In this document: in pieces, positions 24,579 through 36,760 of the stretch
Layout of the letters: each line of letters starts with the position of its first letter
Numbering within the stretch: position 1 is the first letter of the stretch
NCBI GenBank assembly: GCA_032622095.1
Contig: CP136061.1
Coordinates: 60,779,301-60,843,300 of the forward strand
Source of the DNA: Siphonodentalium dalli
Lineage: Eukaryota; Mollusca; Scaphopoda; Gadilida; Siphonodentaliidae
DNA: 64,000 bases
Direction of reading: 5' to 3'
Notes under the pieces: model-generated
Told to the model about the DNA's origin: nothing
Seen by the model: the letters and a program-made list of their open reading frames with translations, nothing else
The model's database searches: none
Made by a program: the position numbers and the translations under genes

Positions 24579-25875
24579 CTCACGAGTAATAGTATACAAA
24601 CGCAGGCAAGCCCTAGACCAGGTGTTTTTACCGAAGGCTTTTGCGAGATCATCTATAAAATTCTACACGTAATTCGACATAGCCCATCCGATAATACTCC
24701 AATTAACACAAATTAATCTATTTCTAGAAAAATCGGCATGTGCTCGATCGTTAAATAATTGTCACGGATTTGGCAAGAAAAGTGTATTTTTAAAAATGAA
24801 CACGAGTCTAACTTAGATTATGATCGATCGCTGAGAAATAATACTAGGATACACACGAGTTGTGTGTGTTGACCCGCGGTCGTATTAAATTGGGGAGGTT
24901 TCGCAAATACATGTACAATAGCACTTAACGGTTAATAATAAGTTTTGCTCACTGAAACAGATCACGCATATGTATGGTGCCACCGTGCCAATATATGTAG
25001 GTTGTTCAATTATTATCAAGGCATAATCCTTCCTCCAGGTAGCTCGAATCAACGAACATGCATGGGCTATTACCTACTATTCAGCCTTCGATTTTGCTAT
25101 TCGTGTTCCCCCCTTACGGATGTACAAGGAGAGGCAGCATTGGTCACATGTGCTCCAGTAGTTCGAAAAGTGAGAATTTATAGAAACAATTATATGCCTC
25201 CCTCACGATGAAGCAATAGATTTGGTCGTTATGCCCGAAAAATTAATCACAATTCTAACTGTTAATCGTAATTGTAATTTAGCCAAATCTCTCTATTATT
25301 AAAAATGCTTTGACGTAGATTCTTTTGAAAACAAAATATTGTTTACCAATTAGAAAAATACACGCACGTTTCTGTTTCTATATACACTAGTTTGGGTTGG
25401 AGTCACTTACACCCTTGTCATAGAAACTAATATACAAGATTGCATTGCACTCACTCGCTTAATAGAACACAAAAGAAAAGAGAGCAAATTGGATAAAGAT
25501 ACATGTAAATCAAAAACGATAGCAAATGAGGAAGCGAGTGGGTTATTAAAATACGAAAAGATACGCGTACCAGTCGATAGGAATTGGAATCCATTTACGA
25601 GTCATCAAATATTCTCGTGTTAATGATGTTAAATCGCACGAAACTGACTGGTAGCACATGCAACCTATCACCTCACCGACCCAACTAATGGTCGGGCCAG
25701 CCGCAAACCATTATGGGGATGTGTAAGAATAATGACATGGAACAATACCCGTGTATCCATCAAACACGATTTCAATAAGCTGGGGGAGAGTTAATGATTC
25801 TACAAACACGCCGAAGCATAATACGACATTATCGGTCGGAATACCGTGTACACTGGGCGAATAACAATTCTACCA
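24579..25875. other. No gene seen
   Basis: No supported feature. Confidence 0.5.
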
Positions 25876-26172
25876 TTATTGGATCGCCGTCTCCCCGTAA
25901 GGTTGGATTCCGATCAATATCATGTTTAATAAAGTGATTTGAAGCTCGCTACTGTGCCTTCCCAGAAGTGGAACCCTGTGTGAACGGTATCTCCGCGTGG
26001 TACATTTACATCTACATCGCCATTCATAACAAACAACTGACCCAGTAGCACCATATGGATATGTACACATATAGCAAGTGTGCACGGTATTTTGTGCAAG
26101 GATTTCGATACAGAACGATATCATGTGCCAGAAAACCAACGCATAAATACTTATAAAATGCATCTGTACCAT
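25876..26172 (-). other. Doubtful small secreted Cys-rich frame
   Basis: 98 codons. The first ~26 residues are hydrophobic and could act as a signal peptide. The following segment has Cys at TCYMC and then VCYEWRCRCKC, followed by a basic stretch. I recognise no peptide family. Related nucleotide blocks recur downstream without keeping the frame, so this is more likely repeat-derived noise than a gene. Confidence 0.12.
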
Positions 26173-26783
26173 AGCTAACTATATATACGTGAGAAGTAAA
26201 AACTCTGTAGTTTCACCTGTGGCGATGAACCGAAATGTACCTTTAAATTTCATTCAGTCATCTTGAAAGAATCAATCATCTGGGCATCTGATGGCAATTG
26301 CCAGTAGTACTGCCACATAAATTCAACTTCTCACATCGTTAACTTTGGTAAAGATTCATTTTATACGTACTTTGTCGTTCATATTCTGGCACTATATGAT
26401 TTTCATACCGTGCAAACTTGCCAGCGTATGAACGTACCCTTAGCATTCAAAATTGATGTCGTTCGTCTGTACATTCGATATTGCTCGTGTGTGTGTATGT
26501 AAGTACACTGCCTATTATATGCGGTTGTGTATGCAGTGACCGCGACTTGACCAATGCGTTCTGTGAAAACTGTGTGAGCGGTATCTCCGATGGTTTATAC
26601 ATATACATTGTATAACAAACGTTACAAGGGATTGGGGTCCAAGTTATATCAACTGAATATAGCCCCTCCCCAGACAATATATACACATGCTTAACCAAGA
26701 TAACAGAAATAACATCTCCGATGTATACTACATGTATAGTAGTACATATACATGATTCGTTATTCATAACAAGCCATTGACAC
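25977..26783. repeat. Three dispersed copies of a ~65-bp degenerate block
   Basis: GGTATCTCCG followed by ATACATTTACAT-like sequence and CATAACAAACA occurs at about 25977-26035, 26578-26635 and 26713-26783. All are in the same sense. Confidence 0.45.
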
Positions 26784-27887
26784 AAGAGCCGTAAAATGGT
26801 GTTAAGGACCAGCGAACCAGGTTTTTTTTGCTATTAATTCACTCGTGTATAATTCATCATATTTTGCAGATATTCACTGGTGAATGGAACTATTGACCAA
26901 AATATAGTTTATAATACAAAATTCCGGAAACAGGTGCCATGTGGTCCAAAGAAGTTACAACATTTCATGGTAAATATTGAGGTTTCCTGATCAGTATCAT
27001 TTGTGGTGTCTGACTTCATATTCGATATTATTTCGCGTGCACATGAACATATTACAACTATGTAATTGACTGAAGTACATTGTATATTATAGTCCGAAAG
27101 CTGGGACCCAATTTCATGATTTTTTTTTAGGTTTTTGCGGGTATTTTTGAAACGGTGGGAACAAGCGAATCAGAAAACCCATGTCTTGAATGTATAGCAT
27201 TGCTGCCCTTGGATGTGAATAGCAGTTTTCTTACTTTACGGACTCGTACAGTCGTCAATTATGGTAAAATGTTTTTGGACCGTCCAACAGAATTATACGA
27301 CAGCTATTGTTATTCGTAATTCTTATTAGTAGTAGTCTTTTAGATTAATAGTTTGTGGGTTGGTAGTGTCCGCGACTTTGGTCGTCGCGCCCTGTGAAAA
27401 CATATGGTCATACTCCCGTGTAAACGAAAATGGTACAGTGGATAATATAGGTCATCACGATATTGCCGTCCTTCAGTGGAATTGGAAGTGCCTGTCAAGT
27501 TGTCAACCGTCAAGATTGGGAATTAGTTGTTTATATATAGAAATAACCATCCGCAGTATTGACAGTGACCGATTTCGGATATTGGTGACATACATGAGAT
27601 AACTATAACACTGGCCAAGCTCAACTGATGTGTTATGGGGCGTGGAATCCATGATCAAGCGATTTTGCGGTTTATTACTTAATGAAGTCGCATAATCTGC
27701 CGAGACCCGTTGTATTGTTATCGTTCATGAGTTGCCCATAAGAGCTAATACTATATATATAAATGTTCACCACTGAGACATTGAAACGCGACTCTTTCGG
27801 GAGCAATTCAACTTCCTACCCAGGATGTACATTTAGCTACAATATATGGTTTGCATGGTCATGAAACAAAGCCACCTTTACGCCATC
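26784..27887. other. No feature seen
   Basis: No supported gene or repeat. Confidence 0.5.
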
Positions 27888-28477
27888 TTAACCTTTTGGC
27901 ACTAAATACTCATTGCTTAGTAGGGTCGTTTGTTTAACCCTTTACCCAACAAACCGGCCAAAAACGGCCAAATAAAACAAATACAAATATGGATATCATT
28001 GGAACCGGCTCATTGACCACATTGTGATGGTTACAGTTATGCCCTGTGCCAATGCATTCTCTTATATATGCGAGTCGACCATAGGTCGCCTCGCATATAT
28101 AAGAGAATGCATTGGCCTAAACAAAATCTTTTTTTAACACTTTTTACCATTTTTTCTTACATTCTTTAACAATTTTATAATTTTTAATGTGTTAAGCCAA
28201 TGCATTCTCTTATATATGCGAGGCCACCTATGGTCGACTCGCATATATAAGAGAATGCATTGGCACAGGGCCGTTCTGTTGGGTAAAGGGTTAACTTATT
28301 ATCTGAACGTTTGTTTAACTTATTATCTGAACATGTCCCTCCAATGACTCATTCTGCACTTTTATTACCTCTCTTCTGCTTGTATTACATGAAAATCCCT
28401 CCAGCTGAATAATATACCGTTCCAATGTATACTTTTATAACTGGATGGGTGAATTCATTCAGTATAGAAAGGGTTAG
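27888..28477. mobile_element. TTAA element K, copy 1, split by nested MITE B
   Basis: Left end TTAACCTTTTGGCACTAAAT (27888); right end GTATAGAAAGGGTTAG (ending 28477). With the nested element removed it is ~233 bp and matches 46427-46684: the GCACTAAATACT block, GGTCGTTTG, TTATCTGAACAT and the right end. TTAA plus CCCTTT ends place it in the piggyBac-like group. Confidence 0.72.
27934..28294 (-). mobile_element. TTAA-flanked palindromic MITE, copy B (361 bp with duplications)
   Basis: TTAA at 27934-27937 and 28291-28294; outer repeats CCCTTTACCCAACA and TGTTGGGTAAAGGG. Hairpins of 69 bp at 28048-28116 and 28196-28264. The linker and the side sequence (GATATCATTGGAACCGG) are the reverse complement of copy A, so the whole element is inverted relative to 12539-12938. 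Inserted inside element K. Confidence 0.88.
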
Positions 28478-29320
28478 ATCCTTCGCTACCATCGCGAATT
28501 GAATATTCAGCCGAGTCATCGATACGTACTCATATCATGCTCAAATCGTGTTCACAAGACTGACATTCATGAGATGTGATGAATAATTGACTATATCGAC
28601 AACGTAGTAGTTATTTAGGGCACGGGTTGCGCCAATTTCCCTGGGTACATATACTGATGAGCACCTACTATTGCGTGCCTGTGTATATACTTTAGTGACA
28701 GAAATCAGTTAATTATGCCAAACAATCATCGGATTCTCGAATGATTAATGATCTGCCTATCGCCATCTAACGAACTACATACCGGCGTAAAAGAGTGACA
28801 ATGTGCAGGAGGTTATACGCCATCTCAGTATAGTTTGAGAATTGAAGTGGTTACAGTTGCTCTATCGCCAGTCAAGCCTTGAAATAGTGTGTCTGTCATT
28901 TGCAGTTTGTGACCGAATTATACATGTATATACCGTCTCGTCTTAGTAATTCCACAAATCCGACAGAGTCTTTGACGAAACCTGTGTGGCGAATAAGCCG
29001 TGTATTAATTAGAGCTGCCGTATCTTATTTCTGTGGCAGAGAATAAGAGAAATGTTGACACTTCAAAAGGGGGTTTCGGGTGAGGATTAAAATAACTTCG
29101 ATATCTGACCCATTATGACGCTTGTATTCTGTCAACGTTAGAAGACTTTCTGCAAGTTGCAAAAAGAAAGTTAAATCGGGCACAGCAATGACGCACGTCA
29201 TTATTGTGACGTCATCTGGAAGAGCATCAGCGAAGGGACAATACGCCGAAGAGTATCACGTTCACCAAAAGGTTTCCATTGATAAATTTGATTAACATGA
29301 TAGAGAAAACTACAGAGTGG
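28478..29320. other. No gene seen
   Basis: No supported feature. Confidence 0.5.
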
Positions 29321-29640
29321 TTGACTTGACTTGACTTGAAACGTATTTTATTTGCAAATAATACAAAAGCGATCGGGGCACAAGTTTTTAAACTTATGAA
29401 GCCCCTCTCCCAATACAGTCGATTTAGATACAAAATGTTTACAAGATGACAGCTGAACATATTTACATGCATGATTTTGTTATTTTATGGTGATTGGTGT
29501 AGTGCCTTCCAGAGCATATTGCTATATGGGTTATGGATGGTTTGGTAGCTATAACATTTGGTGGGGTTATTGTGATTTTTTTCGTTTCAACTAATGTTGG
29601 AGCAGGGTTTTGTGCAAACGGGTATTTTCTTCATATATAT
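29321..29640 (-). mobile_element. 5'-truncated LINE-type 3' tail, minus strand
   Basis: Read on the minus strand it has CTCTGGAAGGCACTAC, then GGGAGAGGGGCTTCATAA, AACTTGTGCCCCGA, GCAAATAAAATACG and a terminal repeat of TCAAG units (29321-29338). It aligns with 33436-33625 and, at the 3' end, with the tail of the LINE at 49748. No reading frame survives. The left (3') border is clear; the right border is approximate. Confidence 0.7.
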
Positions 29641-30991
29641 ATGTTAGTCAAGTGTTAGTCAGCTACTCTGGAAGACAGTACATACGGTAGATCAAGATTA
29701 TAGAGAACTAGTGATTGAGTGTATCGGTCAAAAGTGGCATCCGTACGTATATTTGACCATACATGTATGATACTCGCCATTAACATTACTGTAAAGTAAG
29801 CCTGCATTTGCCGAAATTAAGTTTAAGGTTGAGATACCAAAGTATAAGACAAATATATCACCGTAATGCCTTCTCCAAAAAATTGAAGAGGGAGCAGTTT
29901 CGTCATATTCCGATCACGATATGGGGCACTACATGTACAGCTTCAACTGCTGCGTTGATAACCAATACAACGAACTGAAATACATGTATATCTGGACTGA
30001 GCTCAGATTTGAAAGTGGACATCGATGAACACAACGAGTTCATTGACCATATAATACTCGAAATTTGCATGAAGAGACGGACCCCTGAAAGCTTTTAAAA
30101 GAGCCCTAGCCCATTAAACAGAGTGCTGGGCCATTAATGGTCGGAGACAGCGGGCGAATGTACACACTTCTTGGCGTTCCCCGATGATTAGAACACCACT
30201 CAACGCAATCCGCGAACATGGAGCTCGAAATCGCCACAAGGGAAATAATCAATTCGAATTGCACCCGTTTTATTATTGGTCTGTTAATTTTTTCTCTTCT
30301 CCATTTTTTTATTTTCATTCGCTCGATGAGAGCCAAGGGGTTCCTTTCTAACACAGAAGAACTAATGTTATCCGTCGCTCATGAACATCCCCCTGACGCG
30401 GCACCCCAGGAGAAGCTAATGATTACTCCATTTACTTCTGACGGAAGTGACGCATGTGCTCGCATCGTGATCTCATTAAACACGAGACCCTTCCAAATCG
30501 AAGCTGTCTTAACACAGCCCGATGATTTGTTCTCCATCTTCTCGTTCAGAAATTGCACTGAATTGCGCATCTGATATCATGTTTATTTTCCAGCAATCGG
30601 CCCAATTCCAATCAACTTGGCGACTCGGCCGCATTGATTGATTATCCGCTGCCGGAGGCTCTCATTTTATCACACCGTCAAATATGCTGTTAATATGTAT
30701 TGATTTGAGAGGATATATAGCGTCAGAACCGAAAAGCGCCCCTGTGGCCTTTATATATGGTCATTTGTCTATATATACGGGCTGTTTCGTACATATATGT
30801 GCACCAAAAATACTTATTCAACTGGTATATTGATAGTGTGATATACACAAGCTCTATTTGGCGCATGGTCCGAAACGTTTTCAAAGGTGCCCTTTCTTAT
30901 TGGACACAAAACGTGCGAAGCCAATTTACCAGGTAAAATAAGTTTAAACAAATGCTTTAGCAGCCAAAGTCATCGTGAAAGTACATTACAC
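29641..30991. other. No supported gene; one Kozak-context frame noted
   Basis: The plus-strand frame 30218-30574 (118 codons) starts in good context (AACATGG). It has one strongly hydrophobic segment of about residues 18-34, followed by a polar tail. Length is within chance and no family is recognised. Confidence 0.4.
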
Positions 30992-31034
30992 CCACTACGA
31001 TAATCCACTACGATAATCCACTACGATAATCCAC
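30992..31034. repeat. 13-bp tandem repeat, 3.3 copies
   Basis: CCACTACGATAAT repeated exactly three times, then CCAC. Confidence 0.95.
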
Positions 31035-31520
31035 AAAATCTAACAATATAAGATAAGAATAACCGTACAATCATGTTTCTGCTCTAAAAGCTCTTTAACA
31101 CACATGATTTATTTTACCTTTCCGATGCCTCACATAATTCCAAAACCGGGAAAAACTGCTTTTGATAAAAGTTAGTTTAAACATATTTTATTTTAACCAA
31201 TATAATGTACAAAATTCACGGTATGATGATGAGAGATATTGATGGTTATAATGGGATTTGGCAGTAAGCATAATGCTTATCTTAAGCCATCTCCTACACG
31301 TATGAAATAATGAATGGTGACCGTTTCATACAGACAAAACTAGAATGTACATTTCGATGTATATGAATGTATACAGCTCAAGAAATTACTATTGTTATTG
31401 TTAATTATAATGTGCCTGATAGCCCCCCCCCCCCTCAATCGTAGCAGGTTTTGGCAGGGTACTTTTGGGATTGATGTTACACTTAGTTTAATTTTGATTT
31501 TAATGCGTTTTTAATTTGTT
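31035..31520. other. Probable 3' flank/UTR of the minus-strand LINE; poly-C run
   Basis: Lies 3' of the LINE frame below. A run of about 12 C is at about 31423-31434. No tail motif like that at 29321 is visible, so the 3' end is not fixed. Confidence 0.35.
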
Positions 31521-32208
31521 TCATGCATAGTCTAAGGTCGTATACATCAGGTCTGTGCATATATAATATGGCTTGAATCTGCCAGTTAGTTCTATATATT
31601 TCTGAATGTTAGCGAATATCTCAATGTTTTTGGATAAGGGAAGTGATTTTGAACCTTCTAAGAGTGTTTTTGTTTCCAAATTATTAAGGTTGCTGAGACA
31701 TATATCTCTCTCGGCTTCAAAGACCGGGCAATAGTGCAAGAAGTGTGATACTGTTTCAACTTCGCCACATATACAATATTGATTGTCTTGCAAATGATTG
31801 AGATATAAGTCGTAGTTCAGATTGCTACACCCTAGTCGTAGTCGACAATGACAAATTTGACTTCGTCTTGTGTAAGCAAATTCCATGTAACGGGGGCTCA
31901 CGACGAGGTCAGTATTAAGAAAAGATTTGAAGTCCGATATGGTTTCACAATTTTTAGCCTCCGGTGGTAGATCATTCCATAGACTCACAGCTGCGGGTAA
32001 AAAGGATTTTTTTATATGATTCAGTATTACAAAAAACCGGTTTCATGTCTTTAGGTCTGAAGTCGTAATTTGTTAGACTCCCTGATATAGGGGGAACATA
32101 TATGTATAGGTAGGCGGGTGTTGACTTTTTCACCATTTTGAAAAATTGAGTTAGCTTGGTTTTTCGGCGTCTATTCGTAAGTGTCTCCCACCCAGTTTCG
32201 TGGAGCAA
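31521..32208 (-). pseudogene. LINE (non-LTR retrotransposon) ORF2 C-terminus, frameshifted
   Basis: Two overlapping minus-strand frames (32208 to 31972, then 31988 to 31521) together read as the region after the reverse transcriptase domain of a LINE. The first holds GWETLTNRRRKTKLTQFF and a TNYDFR block; the second opens with SLWNDLPPEA. In the second, residues about 45-59 are ICHCRLRLGCSNLN. A Cys/His cluster follows with C72, C74, H82 and C87 (C-x-C-x7-H-x4-C), the usual C-terminal zinc-knuckle of these elements. The frame change falls at a run of A in the coding strand near 32015. The RT catalytic domain, endonuclease and 5' end are missing. Related to, but diverged from, the tail at 49748. 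It cannot make a functional protein. Confidence 0.9.
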
Positions 32209-32719
32209 GCCTTCTTTACTACAGCTTCTTGATAAAAGTTGATATCAATATGTCCATCAACACCAGCTATGGATGAGTTCATAAGTTCGATCAAATTGCT
32301 GTATTATTACTTGAAGTTGTCGGACACAAGACAATTCAAAGCATCACTTATTATAACGAGTGTTGATCATGCCATTGTAACAAGAGCTGATATTAAAGAG
32401 CTTCTTAATGTTGTACTTTAAAATGTATTGTGAACGTAATATACTATACGGTTTGGTTTAATCGTGACGGTTGTGTGGCGATGGTTTTACGAAATACATG
32501 TATGTATCCCTCCCCATCCGAGGGGAAGTTTGTTTTTGTTTATGAATATTTACTAATTTATTATATGTGAGTAAACACTGGCAGCAGCAAAGGCACTGGG
32601 ACGTTGCTTGCGTCAGTATTGTAGCCATGGCGATTATTTTCTTTAAAAAAAAAATCTAAATCTTTATCATAAACAAACTACGTCTTCATACTAGTGGATT
32701 CATCGAAAATCTAGAGCAC
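32209..32719. other. No feature seen
   Basis: No upstream RT domain of the LINE is recognisable here. Confidence 0.5.
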
Positions 32720-32749
32720 TTAATCCTTCCATGACTGGAGCTTCCTGGA
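32720..32749 (+). mobile_element. Solo terminus of the TTAA palindromic MITE (E/F/H/I type)
   Basis: TTAATCCTTCCATGACTGG followed by AGCTTCCTGG equals one end of the elements at 24254 and 52841, with no core attached. 32750-33123 shows nothing. Confidence 0.65.
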
Positions 32750-33123
32750 CAGATGGTAATGGCGAATTGTTCCAGAGTCGTAGCTATACATGCTCAAAGT
32801 TACGTATGCATTGAAAAGCTAGATTACTTATCTAGTAAAATTAGGGTTTATTTTGTTGGAAAGTGTTTTACCAAAGCAAATGTTGACACTTCCTTCAAAA
32901 CGACACTTAGGATTCAGTTACCATTTGATTTAATTTAGTTTTTAGAAATATTTGTTTCTATTCAAAAACATGTAACCTAATTCTGAGGTATGAATAAGAT
33001 CCCTTTTAAATCCGACAGGATGTCCAGTTTAATATAAATGTAAATGAGTGGCAACAAGTCTTACTAATTTTCAGCTGTGAGTTCAGTTGAGGAACTGACA
33101 TTTCTCTGAGTGTGGAAAAAGTG

Positions 33124-33836
33124 TTTACCTGAGAGCTACTCGTGACGGGAGCTGTGCTGTTGTAGCATTAATGATCATGTGTCAGTGCATTACCTCACAA
33201 ATGGACAAATATCCCATTCAAACATTTCATTCTGATATATTATCTGTATTTTCTTCCAGAGCACAACAAGGACCAAAATAGAAAACAAGTCAAGTGTATC
33301 ATTATATGTTACCTCCAGCATACAAATACTAAGAATAGATCACATATTAGCAGTTGTCCATAATACCAAACATATCATGTAGTGACATTCGTTAAATACA
33401 AATATCCCCTCAGCCAAGAAACAACCTCAAGTCTGATATTCTCTGGAAGGCACTACGCATTATATATCTTAACACTGATCACCATGTAAATACTTTTGTA
33501 TACTACCGTCATCTTGCTTACATAATAAATATGTGTTATTATATTGTGATGGGAGAGGGGCTTCATAATTTGCACAAACTTGTGCCCGTTTGTACATTAT
33601 GCAAATAAAATATGTTTAAAGTCAAGTCAGTGCATTCTTTTATATATGCGAGTTTTTCATAGGGAACCTCACATATATAAGAGAATGCGCGGGCTTACAA
33701 GGTCAAGGTAACTATTGTTGTCAGTGTATTCTCTTATATTAACGAGGCTCCCTATGGAACACTCGCATATATAAGAGAATGCACTGTCACAGGGTTTTCG
33801 CTAAATTTCAGGAATCTCCAGTCATCGAAGGGTTAA
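33124..33836 (-). mobile_element. TTAA palindromic MITE, copy H, interrupted by a LINE tail
   Basis: Right end GTCATCGAAGGGTTAA (TTAA 33833-33836), with subterminal TTTTCGCTAAATTTCAGG. The left end is degraded (TTACCT at 33124, then CGTGACGGGAGCTGTGCTG). Hairpins are at about 33626-33694 and 33720-33789. The left hairpin arm is split at TCAGTGCATT by the insertion 33192-33625. Orientation is opposite to copies E and F. Confidence 0.8.
33192..33625 (+). mobile_element. LINE-type 3' fragment inserted in MITE H, 11-bp target duplication
   Basis: GTCAGTGCATT lies on both sides (33181-33191 and 33626-33636). The insert ends GCAAATAAAATATG...GTCAA. It contains CTCTGGAAGGCACTAC, GGGAGAGGGGCTTCATAA and AACTTGTGCCCG, all shared with 29321-29640. 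No ORF. The end pattern and 11-bp duplication are as expected for target-primed reverse transcription of a 5'-truncated copy. Confidence 0.82.
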
Positions 33837-33957
33837 GTATTCGGTAAGCATTGGTTCGTTCTGTCACAATACATACGGTTAGCGCAATTTGGTTCACTTT
33901 TCCCCAAAAATGACAATGTTTTCAATACAAAAAAAAAATTCCTACCAAACATTTCTG

Positions 33958-34294
33958 GGTTGGCGATTATCGCAATACGATAGGGAACACTCCGACGTTC
34001 GTACTCAGATTTCACCAATTTTTGTTTGCCTGCCTAAGTTTCACCAATTTTTGTTTGCCTGGCCTAAGTTTCACGGGAAAATGGCTAATTTTATTATATT
34101 TGTCGTTATATATATATTCATCACCCCATTTCTTATTGATTTTCATAAAAATAAAATAAAACAAGCCGAAGATGATATGTTTAAAATGTTTTAAGCATGA
34201 AGTTGGCGATAATTTGTTATCAGAGTACGTTATACTTGTGATAGTTACGTTACGCACACGGTGTTCCCCTATCGTATTGCGATAAGCGCCAACC
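33958..34294. mobile_element. MITE with ~33-bp inverted ends and an internal 29-bp duplication
   Basis: GGTTGGCGATTATCGCAATA at 33958 is the inverse of the sequence ending 34294 (GATAAGCGCCAACC), with arms 33958-33990 and 34261-34294. Inside, a 29-30 bp unit (TTTCACCAATTTTTGTTTGC) is repeated at 34010-34038 and 34039-34068. A partial end-like motif, AGTTGGCGATAATTTG, is at 34201. Confidence 0.75.
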
Positions 34295-35003
34295 ACCTTT
34301 CTGCGAACATTCAAGATTCTTTTCGATGTGAAATCACACACTGGCAACAGGTTCGATTCGATTTGGGCATTTTCACGGTGTGGGACGTACACGTCAGAGA
34401 GAAAATCATAACATATCGGACAGGCTGAGTGAACAATTTGGTGAACAATTTGTCATCTCAGGGCCATGTTTAAATATATCTTATGGCTTACTGTAATTTC
34501 TCCACAACTTTGTCCCCCAGCGAAAAAGCGTTCCAACTAACGACCGCGAATCTGCGAACATACACACACAGAAACTCTAAGTGGCTGCCATTTCCGATGC
34601 TGTCAGCAGGAAGATATTTCATTCTATCATTGGTAGATGCTTCGTCTGGTCTCAAGAAACTTTGACAGACCGAGACACGAATCATTATGTCAAAGTAAGC
34701 AAAGACGCCTTCGATGTATTCTACAATTTGCCTTTGGAGTTATTAGTTCAAACGAAAATATAGTGAGTAATATGATTGCCACTTTAGCAGTCCTTGAGAG
34801 TGGAAAACTAAGCACTTGAAGCTTAACCAATTCACGCCTGAACGATATTTCAACATAAGTTTGTGTTGATGTGTTTTGTCCCGCCTCCGACAGTAAAATA
34901 TCATATTTCTTTCGATGTGAATGAATAACCCGAATTAAGCCCACAAAGCTTGCAGTCAGTGTCACTAAGGCAGCACACACATGTCAATGGTTGCATATTC
35001 AAT
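34295..35003. other. No gene seen
   Basis: Overlapping frames on both strands around 34483-34980 are of chance length. Confidence 0.45.
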
Positions 35004-35100
35004 CAGGGATGTGGCCAGAGGGTCCCCGTTTGGGGTGGGGTGTCCACCTTATAATTTCCAACTGCACCCTAATATCCATGTCCGCGATTGAATATCCAAG
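35004..35100 (+). mobile_element. Terminal fragment, CAGGG-ended element (family L)
   Basis: CAGGGATGTGGCCAGAGGG, then GGGGTGGGGTGTCC and ATTTCCAACTGCACCC; matches the minus-strand end at 58263 and, more weakly, 22989. Inner extent unknown. Confidence 0.5.
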
Positions 35101-36229
35101 TCCGTGAATTTGATTTCATCCTGTTGGGTTAGAAATTTACAATTCAAACTTATACCTAAAACTTATTTCAGTCCAAATGTTGTCATGTTTTCAATTAATT
35201 CGTGGCAAAATGCTTTACGGTTTTAACATTTATATGAACGACAAACCACTTTAATAATTCATGTGTACTGTACCACCGATTACAGCATGGGCAGTAAAAT
35301 CTTTGTAATTCAGTAAGCTATTTTATAACTGACATTTCCCTGAAATTAACCTTCTAGATACATTTATATCTGGCAAGAATAAAACTGGCTCGTATATCGG
35401 TTCACAGCTCACGTAAACAATATAACAATTGGAGATACATTGCTCCGTATTTATATATTTGCTATACAAAAATGTGCTTTAGATAGCCGGCTTGCATGCA
35501 CATTTTCCAGGTAAATTTGACAGCTGTGTGAACGTGGTCTTAGAACGTATATTTTCATGGGACCGGAGGCTTTAATACGCGTCGCCAGGAGAAGCATATT
35601 GCCGCGTATAGTTCCTGCATCTCCTGCACCGATGGAGTAGCATTCCTTTACAAGTCCATCTGATTACTTCACCCAGTCCTCCGTGATAACTATTGTTGAG
35701 TAACACATGATATCTGTCATCCATTATGGGTTAGTTATTCAGAAATCGCGTGCAATATCCAATTGGAACGATGCTAAGATGGATAGGGAAATCCGTAATG
35801 AGAATCAAACGCGGGAAATAAAATCACCCACATTATGTTGGGTACACCCATGGTGGTTGGTAAAGACAGACTCGTTTCCGGCATTTTCAATTTGTATGAG
35901 GTGGACCCGGATCTTAAATCGCATAGATGGCGCGTGTCTTTATCATTATGCCATGGTACTCGTGTAACAGGTTTGCGACTATAATAACGTATACTTGCAG
36001 ATTCAACTATGTACATATGCTAGTAAACCATATGTCTTCTCCGAGAATGGAGGTTAACAACGATAAATGTCATACTTTAAAATATCATATTTCTTTCGAT
36101 GTGAATAAATCCTTATAATTTGTATATAGGTGTTCCCAAGTGCCAATAAACAGTGAGATACAATAGTAAATATGTACAATATAGATAAGGCAGGATGACC
36201 TTGGTTGTATAGTAAAAGTTACCAAATTA
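35101..36229. other. No gene seen
   Basis: No supported feature. Confidence 0.5.
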
Positions 36230-36325
36230 TGAATTTCCTCTATAATATTTAATACTATAGAGGTCAACAATCCAAGATGGCCGCAGACGGCCATGTTTAA
36301 AAAACAAAAAAAAACAACAAAAAAA

Positions 36326-36362
<37 letters not shown>

Positions 36363-36760
36363 ATGCTCCCATCAAGAGGTCACCCCGAGGAAGGAACAAT
36401 AAGAAGTTTAGTGACAAATGTATGCGGGACGTGGCCTGTGGGATCTTCCAAAGGTTTTAGTGATGCAAATAGTAAAATCCAAGATAGCTTCCGGCGGCAA
36501 AACGAAACACAGACAAGTTTGATAGTTCCCACCGAGAGGTCATTTCAAAGATCCATACGAAGTTTGGTGACGATCGGATAAGGGATGTGGTCTGTTAGGT
36601 GTGCCAAATGATTTAGTCATGCAAAGAGAAATATCCAAGATGGTTGTTGGTTGCCATGTTTTTTGACAAAATTCGGAAAATAATGGTAAGCTCCCATCTA
36701 TAGAGGTGGCGAATGAATAAGGGAAGTGGCCTGTATGGTATGCCATTGTACTTTGTTCAC
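36230..36760. repeat. Degenerate ~155-bp tandem repeat with A-rich and (TA)n tract
   Basis: AAGTTTAGTGAC...GGGACGTGGCC at 36404, AAGTTTGGTGAC...GGGATGTGG at 36560 and AAGGGAAGTGGCC at about 36718 mark successive units. CCAAGATGGC-type phrases recur between them. An A/C-rich stretch and (TA)n occupy 36297-36359. Confidence 0.6.

Noticed and set aside
30218-30574. Small membrane protein with good start context
   Set aside because: Length within chance; no homology recognised and no splice or promoter evidence. Kept only as a note.
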